A stretch of 64,000 bases of DNA from Myxococcota bacterium (GTDB lineage: Bacteria; Myxococcota_A; Bradymonadia; UBA7976; UBA1532): NCBI GenBank assembly GCA_963169045.1, contig CAUJDF010000003.1, forward strand, positions 1-64,000, written 5' to 3'. This document shows, piece by piece, positions 9,986-17,632 of the stretch. Under the pieces are notes generated by a model, which saw only the letters and a program-made list of their open reading frames with translations, was not told the origin of the DNA and did no database searches. The position numbers and the translations under genes are program-made. Numbering within the stretch: position 1 is the first letter of the stretch; each line of letters begins with the position of its first letter.

Positions 9986-10200
9986 GCGCGGGGTGCCGTC
10001 GGAAGGCACGCCGGGGGTGCCACGTGGTGCGCGTGGTGGCCGCGGAAGCATTGCGGCGGCGCCCCGCGATGCGCGTGGGGCGCTCGGAAGGCCCTCGCGG
10101 CGCACCCCGTGGCGCGCGTGGCGGCGCCGTAAGCACTGCGGCGGCGCCCCGCGAGGCGCGGGGTGCCGTCGGGAGGCCTTCGCAGCGCACCCCGCGCGGG
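9986..10200. repeat. Degenerate ~85-bp direct repeats in an intergenic region
   Basis: The 317 bp between the A2M gene and 10227 hold two full and one partial imperfect copies of one unit: 9986-10068, 10069-10153 and 10154-~10200. Shared blocks in order are GCGCGGGGTGCCGTCGG, AGGC, GCACCCCG/GTGCC, GTGGCGCGCGTGG, then AAGCA(T/C)TGCGGCGGCGCC and CCGCG. Copies 1 and 2 end in the same 17-base block (TGCGGCGGCGCCCCGCG). The region lacks a credible gene. The repeat could belong to a dispersed family, but only this cluster is visible here. Confidence 0.7.
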
Positions 10201-10206
10201 TTTTTC
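10190..10206 (+). terminator. Possible weak terminator after the A2M gene
   Basis: A short palindrome CCCGCGCGGG is followed directly by TTTTT. The stem is short (about 4-5 bp), so it would be weak unless it pairs further with the flanking CCCC/GGGG bases. It lies between the A2M gene and the convergent gene at 10227, where a terminator is expected. Confidence 0.3.
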
Positions 10207-10226
10207 GGGGATCGAGCGCCTTCGCG

Positions 10227-11330
10227 TCAGGGCATGGCGGCGGGGGGCGCCGCCCGAGGGCGCTCGGCGGTGCACGCGCGGCGCAGCTCGGCGGCGAGGT
10301 CGCGCGGCATCGCGCGCGGGCGCTGCGGGAAGGCGTCGAAGTAGTCGTCGGCGGCGCAGGCGCCGAGCTGGCGGCCGAAGGCGGCGCCGCTCGGGCGGCC
10401 CGCGTGGCGGCGGCTGGCCATGCCGAGCAGGCGCGGGACCAGCTCGAGCGCGGCGCGCTCCCGCTCGTCGCCCATGAGCGCGAAGGCCCAGAGCGAGGTG
10501 GCGAAGCGGTCGCGCGAGAGCGCCGCCTCCTCGAGCACGTGCGTCGCGAACGTCGCCGGCCAGCACCCGGCGGCGGGCGGCGCGTCGTCCGGCCAGGGCG
10601 TCCGCCCGTCGGCCAGCGCGTCGAGCCAGGGCGCGAACGCCGTGCCCGGACCGCAGGCCAGCGGCGAGGCCAATGCCGCGCCACGCAGGCGCGTCGCGTC
10701 GAGCACCGCGCGGCCGTGCACGTCGCGCGAGAGGCTGACGTGCCACGCGAGCCCGGTGGCGCGGACGGCGGCGCCCACCGAGGTCATCCACGCCTCGCCC
10801 TTCGCGACGCGCAGCGCGATCTCCGGCCCCTCGCTCGGGCGGGCGACGCAGTCCGTGAAGCGCAGGCCGGCGTTCGTCGCCAGGCCGATCAGGACCGCGC
10901 ACAGCGGACCGCGCACCTCGGTCGTCTTCGTCGCCTTCGCCTCGATCCGGGCGACGTTCTCCGCGGCGGCGATCGTCAGCAGGCGGTGTTTCGCGTCCCA
11001 GGACCAGCGGTGGCCGTCGCGCGCCTTGGGGTTGCCGCCGGAGACCTCGGCCACGCGCGGATCGGCGAAGGACCGCGCGGGGCCGTCGCGCGACTGGCGG
11101 TCGAGCTGCGGGGCGAACTCGGCGGGATCCGTCCACGCCTCGTCCCAGAAGTAGATGAAGTCCGAGGCGGCCGTCCGGGTGAGGGTGAACGTCGACCACG
11201 GCGTCGCCGCGGTGTCCCGGAGGTGGTCGACGCGCTGTCGCGTCTGCAGCGCCCCGAGCGGGACGGTGTCGGCGCGCGCGGCCGACCAGGCCAGCGCGAG
11301 GGTGGCGACGAGGGCGGCGCGGGTCAGCAT
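10227..11330 (-). CDS. Secreted protein of unknown function, coupled to FG-GAP lipoprotein
   Basis: A 367-aa protein with a Sec signal peptide (MLTRAALVATLALAWSAARA). No lipobox, so probably periplasmic or outer-surface. No family recognised. Visible features are five or six scattered Cys (for example RFTDCVARP, LACGPG, AAGCW), several Trp, and a C-terminus rich in Arg/Ala/Pro. The start ATG at 11330 overlaps the stop of the upstream gene by 7 nt (ATGCTGA), which implies translational coupling and a shared role with that lipoprotein. The frame runs far upstream on the minus strand, but only the part from 11330 has a signal peptide. Confidence 0.85.
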   Translation of the reverse strand: MLTRAALVATLALAWSAARADTVPLGALQTRQRVDHLRDTAATPWSTFTLTRTAASDFIYFWDEAWTDPAEFAPQLDRQSRDGPARSFADPRVAEVSGGNPKARDGHRWSWDAKHRLLTIAAAENVARIEAKATKTTEVRGPLCAVLIGLATNAGLRFTDCVARPSEGPEIALRVAKGEAWMTSVGAAVRATGLAWHVSLSRDVHGRAVLDATRLRGAALASPLACGPGTAFAPWLDALADGRTPWPDDAPPAAGCWPATFATHVLEEAALSRDRFATSLWAFALMGDERERAALELVPRLLGMASRRHAGRPSGAAFGRQLGACAADDYFDAFPQRPRAMPRDLAAELRRACTAERPRAAPPAAMP

Positions 11331-13567
11331 CCTTGCACCAGGAGCGTCGTCCAGTTGTTGCGCTCGGCGCACTCGGCGTTGCGGTCCATCACTGCGCCGA
11401 CGCCGGGGTTGGTGTCGACGAGGACGTGGACCACCGTCGGTGCCATGGGCGGCATGAGCCAGTCGCAGGCGACGACCTCCGCCTCGCCCGGCACGAGGCG
11501 GCGGGTGGTGCGCGTCGAGCAGACCTCCGTGCCGCCGGCGGCGGGGTCGCCGGCGAAGAACGAGACGACGATGCCGCCGGAGACCGGCTGCGCGCCGCGG
11601 TTCTGCACGCTGGCCGCGAGGCGCGCCGGGCCGCAGGCGTCGCGGGCGGTCGACGCGTCGGCGCGCACCGTCACGTCCGGCGCCTCGAGAGCCTTGTCCT
11701 GGGGCTGGGCGTTCTCGCGGAAGCTGTTGAACTTCTCCCAGTTGGCCTCCGGCCGCGCCGGCAGCGTGCCGTCGTCCTCGACGTTGGTGATCGAGTAGGC
11801 GTTCTGGTTCCAGATGGGACGGCTGTGCACCCAGCGGTCGGTGATGTCGCGCACGACGGTGATGCCCGACGTCTGTCGCGGGAGCGTGCCGGTGTCGGGA
11901 TCGGGGTCGACACACGCGAACCCGGGGTCGGATCCCACCACGATCTCCGAGTTGTAGTCGCCGTCGACGTCGAGGACGATCGGCGCCTCGATCAGCGTGC
12001 CGGTGGTGTTGGGCAGGGCGAGCAACACATCGCCGGTGGTGCCGTCGTACACCCGCAGGAAGCACTCGTCGTTGTAGACCACCTCGACCTTGCCGTCGCC
12101 CTCGAAGTCGAAGGTGGTCGAGCCGGTCGAGCCCGAGGACGTGTCGCGGACGGCCTTCGTCCAGCGGATGCCTTCGGCCTCGCAGTCGGCGGGCGGCGGA
12201 TCACCGACGCAGTCCTGGTCGAAGACCGCGTAGTTGTGGGAGCCGGCGCTGCCGATCTCGGGGCGGCCGTCGCCGTCGAAGTCGGCGACGTTCGGCGCGC
12301 CGCCGCCCCACATCGAGCCGGGGATGGCATACGGCCCGAAGATGACCGTGCCGTCGGTGCGCTGGATGCGGACGCGCGAGGTGCCGTGCACCACGGCCAG
12401 CTCGGGGCCCGGCGACTCGGGGTCGAAGTCGGCGACGGCGACGTGGCCCGCGCTCAGGCGGCGCATGGCCTCCGGGGTGACGTCGCGCATCTGGCTGTCG
12501 AAGATGCGGTTGCCGTAGAGGACCTCCTGCTGGCCGTCGCCGTCGATGTCGGCCACCACGGGGATGGGGCCGAAGCCCTGGGCGGGGCCGAGCGGCGACT
12601 GGCCGTGCAGGGAGCCGTCCTCGCCGTTGTAGGCGGTCGCGCCGACGATGACCTCGCCGCGGCCGTCGCCGTCGAGGTCGGCCACCGCGGGCGCCGAGGC
12701 GAGGCCGAGGACGCCGGCGGGCGCCGTCCACTGCAGCTCGAGGCTCTCGTCGAGCACGAAGAGCTGGCCGATGCCGCCGATGACGACGACCTCGTTCAGG
12801 CCGTCGCCGTCGACGTCGCCGGCGGCGATCGACGACTCGCCGCTCATCAGGACCGGCACCTCGGAGCGCATCTCGACGGTGCAGTCGTCGCCGCGGATGG
12901 CGACGACGCGGCCGCCGCTGACGAAGAGGATCGACGGCACCTCGTCGCCGTCGAGGTCGATGGCGATCGGCTGCATGCTGACGTCGCCCGAGCGCCACTG
13001 GCACTGCACCTCGGGGGAGAAGTCGCCCACCTGGATGGCGAGGCGGCAGCCGCCGTTGTTCTCGCCGCGGGGCTCGGCGGGGTAGGGCACGCAGCGGCCG
13101 TCGGCGCAGAAGGTGTCGCTGTGGCAGTCGTCGTCCGCGTCGCAGGCCGGCTCGCCGCAGACGCCGTCGGCGCACCACAGGCCGGCGGGGCAGGCCTCCA
13201 CGCCGTCGCACAGCCGGACGTGGTGCGGGCCCTCGCAGCCGACGACGGTGCCGGGGACGCAGCCGCAGGCGCCGTCGGTGCAGACCTCGCCGGCCGGGCA
13301 GGCCTCGCTCGTCCAGGCGCCGTCCTCGCCGCAGGTGGCGCGCGTCGTCCCGTCGTCGCAGCGGACCTCGCCCGCGGCGCAGCGCGGCGCGCCGTCGGGC
13401 AGCGCGCCGTCGAGGAACGCGACGTCGGGCGCGGCCATGTCGGGCGGCGGGGCCGCGTCGGAGAGGCCGACGGCGGCGTCGGCCGGGACGTCGTCGGACG
13501 ACGTGGAAGCGTCGTCGCAGGCCGAGGCGAGCAGGGCGGCGGCTGCCGCCACGAGGTACGGGCGCAT
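11324..13567 (-). CDS. FG-GAP/VCBS-type beta-propeller lipoprotein with CARDB-like tail
   Basis: A 747-aa lipoprotein (signal MRPYLVAAAAALLASAC). After an Asp/Ala linker comes a Cys-rich region of short EGF-like units (~residues 65-165: CAAGEVRCDDG, CPAGEVCTDGACGC, CPAGLWCADGVC). Seven calcium-binding loops of FG-GAP type follow: DLDGDEVPS, DVDGDGLNE, DLDGDGRGE, DIDGDGQQE, DFDGDGRPE, DFEGDGKVE and DVDGDYNSE. These predict a seven-bladed beta-propeller. The last ~130 residues (PDVTVRADAS...VQNRGAQPVSGG...CAERNNW) look like a CARDB adhesion domain. Probable surface binding protein. Coupled to the downstream gene at 10227 and divergent from 13709. Confidence 0.9.
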   Translation of the reverse strand: MRPYLVAAAAALLASACDDASTSSDDVPADAAVGLSDAAPPPDMAAPDVAFLDGALPDGAPRCAAGEVRCDDGTTRATCGEDGAWTSEACPAGEVCTDGACGCVPGTVVGCEGPHHVRLCDGVEACPAGLWCADGVCGEPACDADDDCHSDTFCADGRCVPYPAEPRGENNGGCRLAIQVGDFSPEVQCQWRSGDVSMQPIAIDLDGDEVPSILFVSGGRVVAIRGDDCTVEMRSEVPVLMSGESSIAAGDVDGDGLNEVVVIGGIGQLFVLDESLELQWTAPAGVLGLASAPAVADLDGDGRGEVIVGATAYNGEDGSLHGQSPLGPAQGFGPIPVVADIDGDGQQEVLYGNRIFDSQMRDVTPEAMRRLSAGHVAVADFDPESPGPELAVVHGTSRVRIQRTDGTVIFGPYAIPGSMWGGGAPNVADFDGDGRPEIGSAGSHNYAVFDQDCVGDPPPADCEAEGIRWTKAVRDTSSGSTGSTTFDFEGDGKVEVVYNDECFLRVYDGTTGDVLLALPNTTGTLIEAPIVLDVDGDYNSEIVVGSDPGFACVDPDPDTGTLPRQTSGITVVRDITDRWVHSRPIWNQNAYSITNVEDDGTLPARPEANWEKFNSFRENAQPQDKALEAPDVTVRADASTARDACGPARLAASVQNRGAQPVSGGIVVSFFAGDPAAGGTEVCSTRTTRRLVPGEAEVVACDWLMPPMAPTVVHVLVDTNPGVGAVMDRNAECAERNNWTTLLVQGC

Positions 13568-13639
13568 CGAGGACTCCCCGGGAACTTCGGAGACGAGGCT
13601 GCGACGTGAGACGGCACCGACGCAAGTCCTGCGGTTCCC

Positions 13640-13669
13640 TTGGACTTCCGGGGCCGTCGCACCGAGAAT
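13640..13669 (+). promoter_or_regulatory. Candidate sigma-70 promoter for the DUF962 gene
   Basis: TTGGAC at 13640-13645 and GAGAAT at 13664-13669, 18 bp apart and 39 bp before the ATG at 13709, in the 141-bp region between divergent genes. Pattern match only. Confidence 0.35.
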
Positions 13670-13708
13670 CCGCGGGACCGTACGGGACCATTCGGTCGAG
13701 GAGGGGAC

Positions 13709-14236
13709 ATGAAGTCGGCGAAGGAGATGGCGACGCTCGGCGGCGCGACGCTGGCGCTGCTCGCGGGGCGCAAGGTGACGGCGGCGACGCTGCTCGGCCG
13801 CGCGATGTGGTCGCTCGAGAAGCAGTGGCGGGCCAACCACCCGGAGTTCGAGGGCGGCATGAAGGCGCGCTGGGACGAGGCGGTGCGCTTCTACGAGCAG
13901 ACCCACCAGGACCCGACCAACCGCCTGCTGCACCAGATCGGCATCCCGATGATCGTCGGCGGCGCCGCCGGCCTCTTCATCTCGGCGCCGCTGCGGCCGC
14001 TGTGGGCCGTCTCCGCGAGCGCGTTCACCGTGGGCTGGGTGCTGAACTTCGTCGGGCACGGCATCTACGAGAAGAAGGCGCCGGCGTTCGCCGACGACCC
14101 GCTCGCCTTCGTCGCCGGACCGGCGTGGGACCTGATGCAGATGAAGGAGAAGCTCGCCGGCAAGAAGGCGCCCGCTGCGTCCGCCGGCACCGCCGACTGG
14201 GCCGCCTCCGCGAAGCTGCACGCCGTCGTCAACTGA
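13709..14236 (+). CDS. Mpo1-like / DUF962 membrane protein
   Basis: A 175-aa protein of the DUF962 family, whose yeast member Mpo1 is an iron-dependent dioxygenase in alpha-oxidation of 2-hydroxy fatty acids. Family marks seen: NRLLHQIGIPMIVGG with the first conserved His, hydrophobic membrane helices, and WVLNFVGHGIYEKKAPAFADDP with the second His (GH) and the E/P-A signature. The start at 13709 has a strong GAGGAGGGG site; the longer frame from 13640 lacks one. The next gene, an SDR, begins 1 nt after the stop, suggesting a two-gene operon in lipid metabolism. The enzymatic role is inferred from the yeast relative. Confidence 0.88.
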   Translation: MKSAKEMATLGGATLALLAGRKVTAATLLGRAMWSLEKQWRANHPEFEGGMKARWDEAVRFYEQTHQDPTNRLLHQIGIPMIVGGAAGLFISAPLRPLWAVSASAFTVGWVLNFVGHGIYEKKAPAFADDPLAFVAGPAWDLMQMKEKLAGKKAPAASAGTADWAASAKLHAVVN

Positions 14237-14237
14237 C

Positions 14238-14954
14238 GTGGCGGCCCTCGAAGGACAGGTCGCCATCGTCACCGGCGCGTCGCGCGGCATCGGGCGCGTC
14301 GTCGCCGAGCGGCTCGTGGCGCGCGGCGTCCGCGTCACGCTCGTCGGGCGCTCCGACGAGGTGGTGCAGGCCGCCCACGCGCTCGGCCCCGCCACGTTCG
14401 GCGCCCGCGCCGACGTGGCGGACGAGGCCGCCGTGCAGGCGGTGGTGCACGACACGATCGCGCGCTGGGGCGCCGTCGACCTGCTCGTGAACAACGCCGG
14501 CGCCGGCGTCTTCCGGCCCGTCGAGGAGACGGACCTCGCCACGTGGCGGCGCCTCTTCGACGTGAACGTCGTGGGCACGTTCCTGTGCGCGCGCGCCGTC
14601 GTCCCGCACATGAAGGCGCGCGGCCGCGGCACCATCGTCAACGTCGCGTCCGATGTCGGCCGGCGCACGTTCGCGAACGGCGCCGCCTACGTGGCCTCGA
14701 AGTACGCGGTGCGCGGCTTCAGCGGCTGCCTCGCCCAGGAGCTGCGGCCCCACGGCGTCCGCGTCACCACGCTGTGCCCCGGCCTCGTCGACACCTGGTT
14801 CAACGACGCGCAGCCCGGCGGCCCCGAGCGCGCGTGGTGGCTCCGCCCCGAGGACGTCGCCGAGGCCGTCTTGTACGTGGCCTCGGCGCCGCCGCACGTC
14901 GTCGTCGACGAGCTCGAGCTGCACCCCCTCCGGCAGGACTACCCCCGCTCCTAG
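14238..14954 (+). CDS. Short-chain dehydrogenase/reductase
   Basis: A 238-aa classical SDR oxidoreductase using NAD(P). Cofactor motif TGASRGIG at residues 12-19, NNAG at 85-88, catalytic Ser138, Tyr151 and Lys155 (YVASK). Starts with GTG one nucleotide after the DUF962 stop, so the two are probably co-translated. Substrate cannot be read from the sequence; the neighbouring lipid-type gene makes a hydroxy-acyl or fatty aldehyde substrate plausible. Its TAG stop lies in the left CTAG duplication of the adjacent MITE-like element. Confidence 0.93.
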   Translation: MAALEGQVAIVTGASRGIGRVVAERLVARGVRVTLVGRSDEVVQAAHALGPATFGARADVADEAAVQAVVHDTIARWGAVDLLVNNAGAGVFRPVEETDLATWRRLFDVNVVGTFLCARAVVPHMKARGRGTIVNVASDVGRRTFANGAAYVASKYAVRGFSGCLAQELRPHGVRVTTLCPGLVDTWFNDAQPGGPERAWWLRPEDVAEAVLYVASAPPHVVVDELELHPLRQDYPRS

Positions 14955-15114
14955 TGGGTTGCCCCCGAAGTTCGCGCGCCCGAGGCGCGAGCCATCGGCC
15001 CCCAGGGCAAGGCGGGCCGACGAACGCGTCGCCTTGTCCTACGCGGAGGAGGTCCAACGCAGACCTGGGGGCCGAGGGCCGCGACGAAGCGTGCGGAACT
15101 TCGGGGGCACCCCA
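14955..15114. mobile_element. MITE-like foldback element with CTAG target duplication
   Basis: A 160-bp non-coding element. Left end TGGGTTGCCCCCGAAGTTC (14955-14973) and right end GAACTTCGGGGGCACCCCA (15096-15114) are inverted repeats matching at 18 of 19 positions. It is flanked by CTAG on both sides (14951-14954 and 15115-15118). A second, perfect 12-bp inverted pair lies further in (TCGGCCCCCAGG at 14995-15006 and its complement at 15064-15075), so the whole element can fold into one imperfect stem with a loop of about 57 nt. No transposase inside. CTAG duplication is typical of some IS5-type elements; the parent element is not in the window. It may also act as a bidirectional terminator. 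Confidence 0.8.
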
Positions 15115-16536
15115 CTAGAGGATCCTCTTCAGCCAGCGCTGCTTGGTGGGCGTGTAGGGCGGGTACATCAGCGTCGGGTCGATGAGGGTCGGCTTGCGCA
15201 GCACCGCCTTGCGGTGGCTGAAGAGCTCGAACGAGTGGCGGCCGTGGTAGGCGCCCATGCCGCTCGGGCCGACGCCGCCGAAGGGCAGGCCGGGCACGGC
15301 GAGGTGCAGCCAGATGTGATTCACCGCGGCGCCGCCCGACGAGGTGCGCTCGAGCACGCGGTCCTGCGCGGCGCGGTCGGTCGAGAACACGTACAGCGCG
15401 AGCGGCTTGGGGCGTGCGTTGACGAACGCGATCGCCTCGTCGAGGTCGTCGACCGGCAGCACGGGCAGGATGGGGCCGAAGATCTCGTCGGCCATCACCG
15501 GCGAGTCGGCGGCGACGTCGCGCAGCACGGTCGGCGCCAGGTAGCGGTCGGCCTCGTCGTGCCGGCCGCCGGTGACGACGCGGCCGCTCGGCAGCAGCGC
15601 CGTGAGGCGGCGATGGTGGCGCGCGTTGACGATGCGGCCGTAGTCCGGGCTCCGCTGCGGGTCCTCGCCGTAGAACTCGCGGATCGTGCGCGACAGCGCG
15701 TCGAGCAGGTCGTCGTGCCGCTTGCGGTGCACGAGCACGTAGTCGGGCGCCACGCACGTCTGGCCGGCGTTGTACCACTTGCCGAGCGCGATGCGGCGCG
15801 CCGCGACGTCCAGGTCGACCGCGTCGTCGACGAGGCACGGGCTCTTGCCGCCGAGCTCCAGCGTGACCGGCGTGAGGTGCTTCGCCGCCGCCTCCATGAC
15901 GATGCGGCCGACCGCGCCGTTGCCGGTGTAGAAGACGTGGTCGAAGCGCTCGGCCAGCAGCGCGGTCGAGACGGAGACGCCGCCCTCGACGACCTTCACC
16001 GCGTCGGGGTCGAGGTACTCGGGCAGGCGGCGCGCGAGCAGCGCCGAGGTGGCCGGCGCGACCTCGGACGGCTTGACCACGGCGCAGTTGCCGGCGGCGA
16101 GGGCGCCGACGAGCGGTCCCACCGCCAGCTGGAAGGGGTAGTTCCACGGCGCGATGACGAGCACGACGCCGAGCGGCTCGCGCACGATGCGGCTCGTGCC
16201 GGGCTGCACCAGCATCGTCGTCGGCACGCGCTCCGGCTTCATCCACGCGGCGAGCTGCTTGCGCGTGTGGGACGCCTCGTTGGCGGTGAACGAGATCTCG
16301 GCGCTGTAGGCCTCGATGTGCGGCTTGCCGAGGTCCTCGCGGAGCGCCTCGGCGATCTCGTCCTCGCGCTCCTTGCACAGGCGCGCGATGCCGTCGAGCT
16401 GGCGCAGGCGCCAGGCGATCGGGCGCGTCGCGCCGCTCTCGAACCGCGCGCGTGTCTCGCGGACGAGGCCGGGGACGGCGTCGACCGCGGCGGCGTCGGG
16501 GTTGGGTGTGATGCTGCGGCGGGGCTTCGGTGCCAT
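15115..16536 (-). CDS. Aldehyde dehydrogenase, class-3 type
   Basis: A 473-aa NAD(P)-dependent aldehyde dehydrogenase; the length and the hydrophobic C-terminal tail (LMYPPYTPTKQRWLKRIL) fit the fatty-aldehyde/coniferyl-aldehyde group. Motifs: PWNYPF at 130-135, catalytic Glu227 in ELGGKSP, catalytic Cys261 in NAGQTCVAPDYV, EIFGPILPV and PFGGVGPSGMG. The start at 16536 is chosen because the upstream part of the long frame (to 16707) is not conserved-looking and GGGAGGGAC precedes the ATG. Convergent with the SDR gene; its TAG stop lies in the right-hand CTAG next to the MITE. A shared aldehyde/lipid pathway with the SDR and DUF962 genes is possible. Confidence 0.93.
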   Translation of the reverse strand: MAPKPRRSITPNPDAAAVDAVPGLVRETRARFESGATRPIAWRLRQLDGIARLCKEREDEIAEALREDLGKPHIEAYSAEISFTANEASHTRKQLAAWMKPERVPTTMLVQPGTSRIVREPLGVVLVIAPWNYPFQLAVGPLVGALAAGNCAVVKPSEVAPATSALLARRLPEYLDPDAVKVVEGGVSVSTALLAERFDHVFYTGNGAVGRIVMEAAAKHLTPVTLELGGKSPCLVDDAVDLDVAARRIALGKWYNAGQTCVAPDYVLVHRKRHDDLLDALSRTIREFYGEDPQRSPDYGRIVNARHHRRLTALLPSGRVVTGGRHDEADRYLAPTVLRDVAADSPVMADEIFGPILPVLPVDDLDEAIAFVNARPKPLALYVFSTDRAAQDRVLERTSSGGAAVNHIWLHLAVPGLPFGGVGPSGMGAYHGRHSFELFSHRKAVLRKPTLIDPTLMYPPYTPTKQRWLKRIL

Positions 16537-16678
16537 GGCGGGGTCCCTCCCGGACGAAGTCGAACGAACCGCGCGGATGCTACTGCGCGTGATGGGCGGG
16601 CGCGAGCGGGGAACGCCCGATCCGGCGGGCCTGCACGCGACCCTGGAAATCCTCGCCCGAGCCGGTAAGGTGCGGGGC

Positions 16679-17626
16679 GTGAACGACGTCGTCGACCCCC
16701 GCGGCACCGCCTTCGAGCTCTACCGACTCCTGCGCGACATCGATCCGGCGCGAATGCGCGTGCAGCTCGAGACGGGCGTGCGGCAGCGCGTCGACGCCCT
16801 CCGGGCGCGCGTCCGGGCGCTCGCCGAAGCGGCGCCGAGCGGCGCGGTGCGCGAGCGCTTCCGCGAGCTGGCCCACCTGCTCGAGAGCGGCGCGCCGTCG
16901 CTGGCGAACGGCGGCGAGCGGTTCGCCGCGGCGTGCCACGAGCTGCGCGCCGCGCTCGTGCCGGCCTACGAGCGCCTCGCCGCGAGCCTGGCCAACCTCG
17001 ACATCCACGTGCCGTCGCTGCGGCCGACCAACTACAAGCGCAACGCGTTCCACGTGCTGACGGGGCTGGCGATCCTCGTGCTCATCCAGCACGGGCTGGG
17101 TCCGACCGGTCTCATCGTCGCCGCGGGCCTGTTCGCCGGCACGTTCTGGTCGCTCGAGATCGGGCGCCGGTTCTCGCCGCGGCTCAACGCGGCGCTGCTG
17201 CGGTTCTTCCGCCACGTGGCGCACCCGCACGAAGCGTGGCGCGTGAACTCGAGCACCTGGTTCGGCACCGCCATGGTGGTGCTGGCGCTGATGCGCGAGC
17301 CGATGGCGGCCTCCGTGGCGGTCGTGGTGATGGGCTTCGGCGATCCGGCGGCGGCGCTCGTCGGCCGGCGCTACGGCCGCGTCAAGCTGCTGAACGGGCG
17401 CTCGCTCGAGGGCTCGCTCACGTTCTTCGCGGTGGGCTTCGCCGCCGGGCTCGCGGTGCTCACGGCCTACGCCGACTTCCCCTGGGGCCCGCGCCTCGCG
17501 CTCGCCGCCGCGGCGGCGCTCACCGGCGCGGTCGCCGAGCTCGTCAGCCGCCGCGTCGACGACAACCTGAGCGTGCCGATCTCGGCGGCGCTCGGCTTCC
17601 TCGCCGTGCGGTCCGTCCTGCTCTGA
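16679..17626 (+). CDS. Polyprenol/diacylglycerol kinase-like membrane protein (SEC59/CDP-DAG family)
   Basis: A 315-aa protein. The N-terminal ~115 residues are soluble and helical. The rest has about six membrane segments (for example LTGLAILVLIQHGLGPTGLIVAAGLFAG) and the signature GFGDPAAALVGRRYGR...LNGRSLEGSLTFF...AELVSRRVDDNLSVPI, typical of the dolichol kinase/phosphatidate cytidylyltransferase fold (CTP-dependent lipid phosphorylation). The start is set at GTG 16679, which leaves a normal divergent promoter region. An ATG at 16535 would overlap the divergent aldehyde dehydrogenase start codon; ATG 16577 and 16592 are other options. Exact lipid substrate unknown. Confidence 0.85.
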   Translation: MNDVVDPRGTAFELYRLLRDIDPARMRVQLETGVRQRVDALRARVRALAEAAPSGAVRERFRELAHLLESGAPSLANGGERFAAACHELRAALVPAYERLAASLANLDIHVPSLRPTNYKRNAFHVLTGLAILVLIQHGLGPTGLIVAAGLFAGTFWSLEIGRRFSPRLNAALLRFFRHVAHPHEAWRVNSSTWFGTAMVVLALMREPMAASVAVVVMGFGDPAAALVGRRYGRVKLLNGRSLEGSLTFFAVGFAAGLAVLTAYADFPWGPRLALAAAAALTGAVAELVSRRVDDNLSVPISAALGFLAVRSVLL

Positions 17627-17632
17627 ACGACG

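Noticed and set aside
2991-10190. 2399-codon open frame on the minus strand
   Set aside because: It is the antisense of two lipoproteins and the A2M gene, with Arg/His/Val-rich composition typical of GC-rich shadows and no start signal.
13568-13708. Near-palindrome GGACCGTACGGGACC as an operator
   Set aside because: Only short and imperfect; no regulator nearby to support it.
16535-16678. Upstream ATG for the lipid-kinase-like gene
   Set aside because: It would overlap the divergent aldehyde dehydrogenase start codon, leaving no promoter region for either gene.
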